From assembly GCA_934643435.1 (NCBI GenBank), contig CAKUCJ010000042.1, forward strand, positions 1 to 8,787: a stretch of DNA of 8,787 bases. Direction: 5' to 3'. This document shows positions 6,893 through 8,787 of the stretch, in pieces. The DNA is from an uncultured Collinsella sp. (GTDB lineage: Bacteria > Actinomycetota > Coriobacteriia > Coriobacteriales > Coriobacteriaceae). The position numbers and the translations under genes were made by a program. Every line of letters starts with the position of its first letter. Position 1 is the first letter of the stretch. Under the pieces are notes generated by a model. It searched no databases, had not been told where the DNA came from, and worked only from the letters and a program-made list of their open reading frames with translations.

Positions 6893-6984
6893 CTATTGCA
6901 CCACCCGTACGCTGGGACAAAGATCTGCCAGCGGGCACTCGTCGCACTTGGGTTTGCGGGCGTCGCGCAAACTGCACGGCGGCC
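6893..6984 (-). pseudogene. nth: Fragment of the 3' end of an endonuclease III gene (nth remnant)
   Basis: Read on the minus strand, this encodes DARKPKCDECPLADLCPSV, then RVVQ and a TAG stop (6893-6895). That is the C-terminal iron-sulfur loop of endonuclease III, nearly identical in protein to the intact gene at 8519. Bases 6901-6966 match 8524-8589 at 62 of 66 positions; the four differences (6908, 6923, 6935, 6953) are all synonymous third positions. Homology continues weakly to about 6984 (GGCCGC..., then a TTTGC carrying the first cluster cysteine), with a 2-base GC insertion that breaks the frame and one extra codon. Nothing upstream of 6984 resembles nth, so the fragment cannot encode an enzyme. 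It lies in the same orientation as the intact gene. Confidence 0.85.
6901..6966. repeat. Left copy of a 66-bp direct repeat
   Basis: 62/66 identity, without gaps, to 8524-8589 on the same strand. The pair brackets the ATPase gene and its upstream region. Confidence 0.9.
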
Positions 6985-7086
6985 ATCAGCACCCGGTCCG
7001 CTCACCCAAAACGCGCATGCCCGAACGCCCTCGGCACAAAACAGTCTAAACGGACAGATCAATTATCAGCTTCCACCTGCGTTACT

Positions 7087-7116
7087 TTGCAATTATGGTA
7101 ATTCCTACTTTATAGT
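7087..7116 (+). promoter_or_regulatory. Candidate promoter of the ATPase gene
   Basis: TTGCAA (7087-7092) and TATAGT (7111-7116; 5/6 match to the -10 consensus) are 18 bases apart. The promoter overlaps the first two units of the repeat array, so a protein bound there would block it. The leader to ATG 7281 would be about 155 bases. Confidence 0.4.
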
Positions 7117-7182
7117 TGTGGTAACTTCTAGTTAGTAATTATGGTTGTTTTGCCTTGACAATATGGCAAATCCCAAAGACCT
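7091..7182 (+). repeat. Four degenerate direct repeats at a 22-23 bp period (iteron-like)
   Basis: The units start at 7091 (AATTATGGTAATTCCTA), 7114 (AGTTGTGGTAACTTCTA), 7137 (AATTATGGTTGTTTTG) and about 7160 (AATATGGCAAATCCC). The shared TRTGG core begins at 7094, 7117, 7140 and 7162, giving steps of 23, 23 and 22, about two helical turns. The first two units agree at 13 of 17 positions; the fourth is weakest. The array overlaps the candidate promoter and suggests cooperative binding by a regulator. Confidence 0.55.
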
Positions 7183-7267
7183 GCCACGAAGCCTGGCGGA
7201 TACCGACAAACTCGGCACGAAACTTTCGAACCAAAAGCATGTCTGAGAGCATGCGATGCAAGACACG

Positions 7268-7272
7268 AAGGG
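7268..7272 (+). promoter_or_regulatory. Ribosome binding site fixing the ATPase start
   Basis: AAGGG lies 8 bases before ATG 7281. The codon after it starts MIERTM, as is usual for this family. Confidence 0.6.
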
Positions 7273-7280
7273 CGTTAAAA

Positions 7281-8438
7281 ATGATTGAGCGAACTATGGC
7301 CCAAAAGCTACGCAGCATGTCAGAATGGTTTCCCGTCGTCTCGCTTACGGGGCCACGCCAAAGCGGCAAGTCAACTCTCATCAAGGCCGTCTTTCCTGAA
7401 TATGAATATCTCAACCTCGAGAACCCGGAAGTCCGTCGCGCCGCACTCGATGACCCCGTCGGCTTTATCAGCAGGCGCCCCGATCATCTGATCATCGACG
7501 AGGCCCAATATGCACCGGAGCTGTTCAGCATGATTCAGGTCGCCTCCGACGAGCGCGGAAGGGCCGGCCAGTATGTATTGTCCGGCTCGCAAAACTTTTT
7601 GCTCATGCACAACATCCAGCAATCGCTTGCCGGGCGCGTCGGCATGCTCAAACTCCTACCTCTCTCCTACCAGGAGCTCAGCGATACGCAAATCTCGCTT
7701 GACACCTACCTGATTCGCGGGGGATACCCGCGCATATATGATGCGGGCATCCCCACCGATATGTTCTACCAAAATTACCTTATGACCTATGTGGAACGCG
7801 ACGCGGGCGGCCTTCTCGACGTGCGTAACCTGAGCTCCTTTAGAAAAATGATCGGGCTGTGCGCGGCTTGCGTGGGAGGACTGCTCAACCTATCAAGACT
7901 CGCCGCTGATGTGGGAGTCGCCACGGCGACGATCAGCTCGTGGCTTTCAATCCTGCAATCAAGCTATTTGGTGTTCCTGCTTCAGCCATATGCTGGAAAC
8001 ATGCGCAAGCGGCTTACCAAAGCGCCAAAACTGTACTTCTACGACACGGGACTACTTTGCCATCTGCTTGGCATTCACGACGAGCGCAGTCTCATGAACC
8101 ACCCTCTAAGCGGGGAAGTATTCGAAAACCTCGTTGTCTCGGAACGCCAGAAGGCATATCTCAACAGAGGCATCGAGCCCACGCTTGTCTTTTATCGCGA
8201 CGACAGCAAACGAGAGATCGACCTTATCGATCTAACAGAGCCGGCTCGCCCACAGGCGTTCGAAATCAAATCGGGCGCTACCTATCGCGACACATTCGCT
8301 CGACACCTACGCTCTGTTGGTTCCGAACTTGGCATTCCCGCAAAGGACCGAGCCGTCGTATATCATGGCTCCGAGCGCTACGATACCGAGGGTGCATCGG
8401 TTGTGCCGGCAGAAGAGTTCTTGCTTCGGGAGTCGTAG
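7281..8438 (+). CDS. AAA_14/DUF4143 ATP-binding protein
   Basis: This is a 385-residue P-loop ATPase of the common but uncharacterised AAA_14 (PF13173) plus DUF4143 (PF13635) family, cytosolic. It has Walker A GPRQSGKST (24-32), Walker B LIIDEA (70-75), a sensor-like VLSGSQN (99-105) and the family's LAGRVGMLKLLPLSYQEL (117-133). A helical, possibly winged-helix region follows (about 200-228, LSRLAADVGVATATISSWL). The C-terminal part keeps GEVFEN (278-283), REIDLI (D314) and FEIKSG (E328, K330), the spacing of a PD-(D/E)xK nuclease-like core. ATG 7281 is preferred over the TTG at 7155 on its AAGGG site and family length. The gene stands alone, converges on nth, and is bracketed by the duplicated nth 3' end. 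Family members are often found in variable regions; some are suspected of defence or toxin-antitoxin roles, but I cannot assign a function. Confidence 0.93.
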   Translation: MIERTMAQKLRSMSEWFPVVSLTGPRQSGKSTLIKAVFPEYEYLNLENPEVRRAALDDPVGFISRRPDHLIIDEAQYAPELFSMIQVASDERGRAGQYVLSGSQNFLLMHNIQQSLAGRVGMLKLLPLSYQELSDTQISLDTYLIRGGYPRIYDAGIPTDMFYQNYLMTYVERDAGGLLDVRNLSSFRKMIGLCAACVGGLLNLSRLAADVGVATATISSWLSILQSSYLVFLLQPYAGNMRKRLTKAPKLYFYDTGLLCHLLGIHDERSLMNHPLSGEVFENLVVSERQKAYLNRGIEPTLVFYRDDSKREIDLIDLTEPARPQAFEIKSGATYRDTFARHLRSVGSELGIPAKDRAVVYHGSERYDTEGASVVPAEEFLLRES

Positions 8439-8443
8439 CGAGC

Positions 8444-8464
8444 GCCGTGGCCACCGGCCGCGGC
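8444..8464. terminator. Weak GC-rich hairpin between the ATPase gene and nth
   Basis: GCCGTGGCC and GGCCGCGGC form a 9-bp stem with one G-U pair around ACC, 6 bases after the ATPase stop codon. Only GATTTG follows, without a true T-run, so termination here is doubtful. Confidence 0.3.
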
Positions 8465-8518
8465 CCGATTTGTGCCGCCCGGAGATACGCAAGAGCGGCG
8501 GCGCCCTTCCCTTGCAAC

Positions 8519-8787
8519 CTACCCCACCCGCACGCTGGGACAAAGGTCTGCCAGCGGACACTCGTCGCACTTGGGCTTGCGGGCGTCGCAAATCTCGCGG
8601 CCAAAGGTAATCCACTGGTGGTTGACCGACCCCCAGTACTCGTGCGGCAAAATCTTGAGCAGATCCTGCTCGGTCTTGAGCGGCTCCTTGGCATGCGTCT
8701 TGGGACTCAACATCAGGCGGTGCGCGATGCGGTTGACGTGCGTGTCTACCGCGATGCCCTCCACGATGCCATACCCCACGTTGAGCA
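8519..8787 (-). CDS. nth: Endonuclease III, C-terminal part (gene continues beyond the window)
   Basis: This is a DNA glycosylase/AP lyase for base excision repair of oxidised pyrimidines. The last 88 residues are visible. They begin LNVGYGI, matching the family's VVLN segment, and include the catalytic aspartate in AVDTHVNR. They end in the iron-sulfur loop with four cysteines spaced C-x6-C-x2-C-x5-C, inside CDARKPKCDECPLADLC, and stop with TAG at 8519-8521. The catalytic lysine and helix-hairpin-helix lie outside the window. The frame is open to the right edge, so the GTG at 8777-8779 is not the start. The 3' end is duplicated at 6893-6984, and the convergent ATPase stops 80 bases away. No clear terminator follows nth, consistent with its original downstream DNA having been displaced. 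Confidence 0.95.
   Translation of the reverse strand, partial: LNVGYGIVEGIAVDTHVNRIAHRLMLSPKTHAKEPLKTEQDLLKILPHEYWGSVNHQWITFGREICDARKPKCDECPLADLCPSVRVG
8524..8589. repeat. Right copy of the 66-bp direct repeat (3' end of intact nth)
   Basis: Partner of 6901-6966. The distance from one copy to the other is 1623 bp. The copy lies in the last coding bases of nth, ending 2 bases before the stop codon. Confidence 0.9.

Larger units (their letters stand above)
6985..7280. other. Non-coding stretch upstream of the ATPase gene
   Basis: Bases 6985-7086 hold nothing I recognise: no credible gene and no further nth homology. Bases 7087-7182 hold the promoter candidate and the 23-bp-period array listed separately. 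Bases 7155-7280 are open in frame with the ATPase from a TTG, but have no ribosome binding site there and do not look like the family's N-terminus. Confidence 0.6.

Noticed and set aside
6860..7135. Small + strand open frame of 91 codons across the nth fragment
   Set aside because: It runs antisense through the nth remnant, is rich in Lys/Thr/Pro without a known motif, and lacks a ribosome site.
7091..7182. CRISPR array
   Set aside because: Units are degenerate and contiguous at 22-23 bp, without separate unique spacers and without cas genes.
7155..7280. 42-residue N-terminal extension of the ATPase from TTG 7155
   Set aside because: No ribosome site, no resemblance to the family N-terminus, and it overlaps the repeat array. 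TTGACA at 7155-7160 was also considered as a -35 box, but no good -10 lies 16-18 bases after it.
8278..8694. Minus-strand open frame of 138 codons overlapping the ATPase end and nth
   Set aside because: Out of frame with nth and antisense to the ATPase; its resemblance to a frame at 6853-7062 comes only from the shared nth repeat read in the wrong frame.

Overview
The window looks like chromosome of a moderately high-GC actinobacterium of the Coriobacteriia, most likely Collinsella or a close relative. That is an inference from codon use, AAAGGA/AAGGAG ribosome binding sites, the kinase/FHA gene style and a multi-repeat surface protein with a LASTG anchor. No 16S, tRNA or other taxonomic marker is present, so the genus is not proven.

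Region 1 (1-4083, + strand) is a Ser/Thr phosphorylation locus. It holds a 5'-truncated FHA-domain gene, a strong terminator, a membrane-anchored eukaryotic-like Ser/Thr kinase whose outer half is a DUF6273-type domain, and, 35 bases further on, a second FHA-domain gene paralogous to the first. The kinase probably phosphorylates or is read by the FHA proteins, but partners and signal are unknown.

Region 2 (4084-6892) has two terminators at a convergent junction, then a minus-strand gene for an 814-residue secreted surface protein. It carries a signal peptide, eight tandem InlB-type (Flg_new) modules of about 72-85 residues, a charged linker, a LASTG sorting motif, a hydrophobic segment and a basic tail. 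Its upstream region holds several perfect or near-perfect inverted repeats.

Region 3 (6893-8787) is the odd part. The 3' end of an endonuclease III (nth) gene is present twice in the same orientation. The intact copy runs off the right edge of the window. A broken fragment, 66 bp at 62/66 identity with all four differences synonymous, lies 1.6 kb away, next to the surface-protein gene. Between them sits a single AAA_14/DUF4143 ATPase gene, transcribed towards nth and preceded by a 23-bp-periodic repeat array that overlaps its best promoter. This layout suggests that the ATPase gene arrived as a small cargo at the 3' end of nth, bringing or leaving a second nth 3' end.

No rRNA, tRNA, CRISPR array, transposase or integrase gene was seen.
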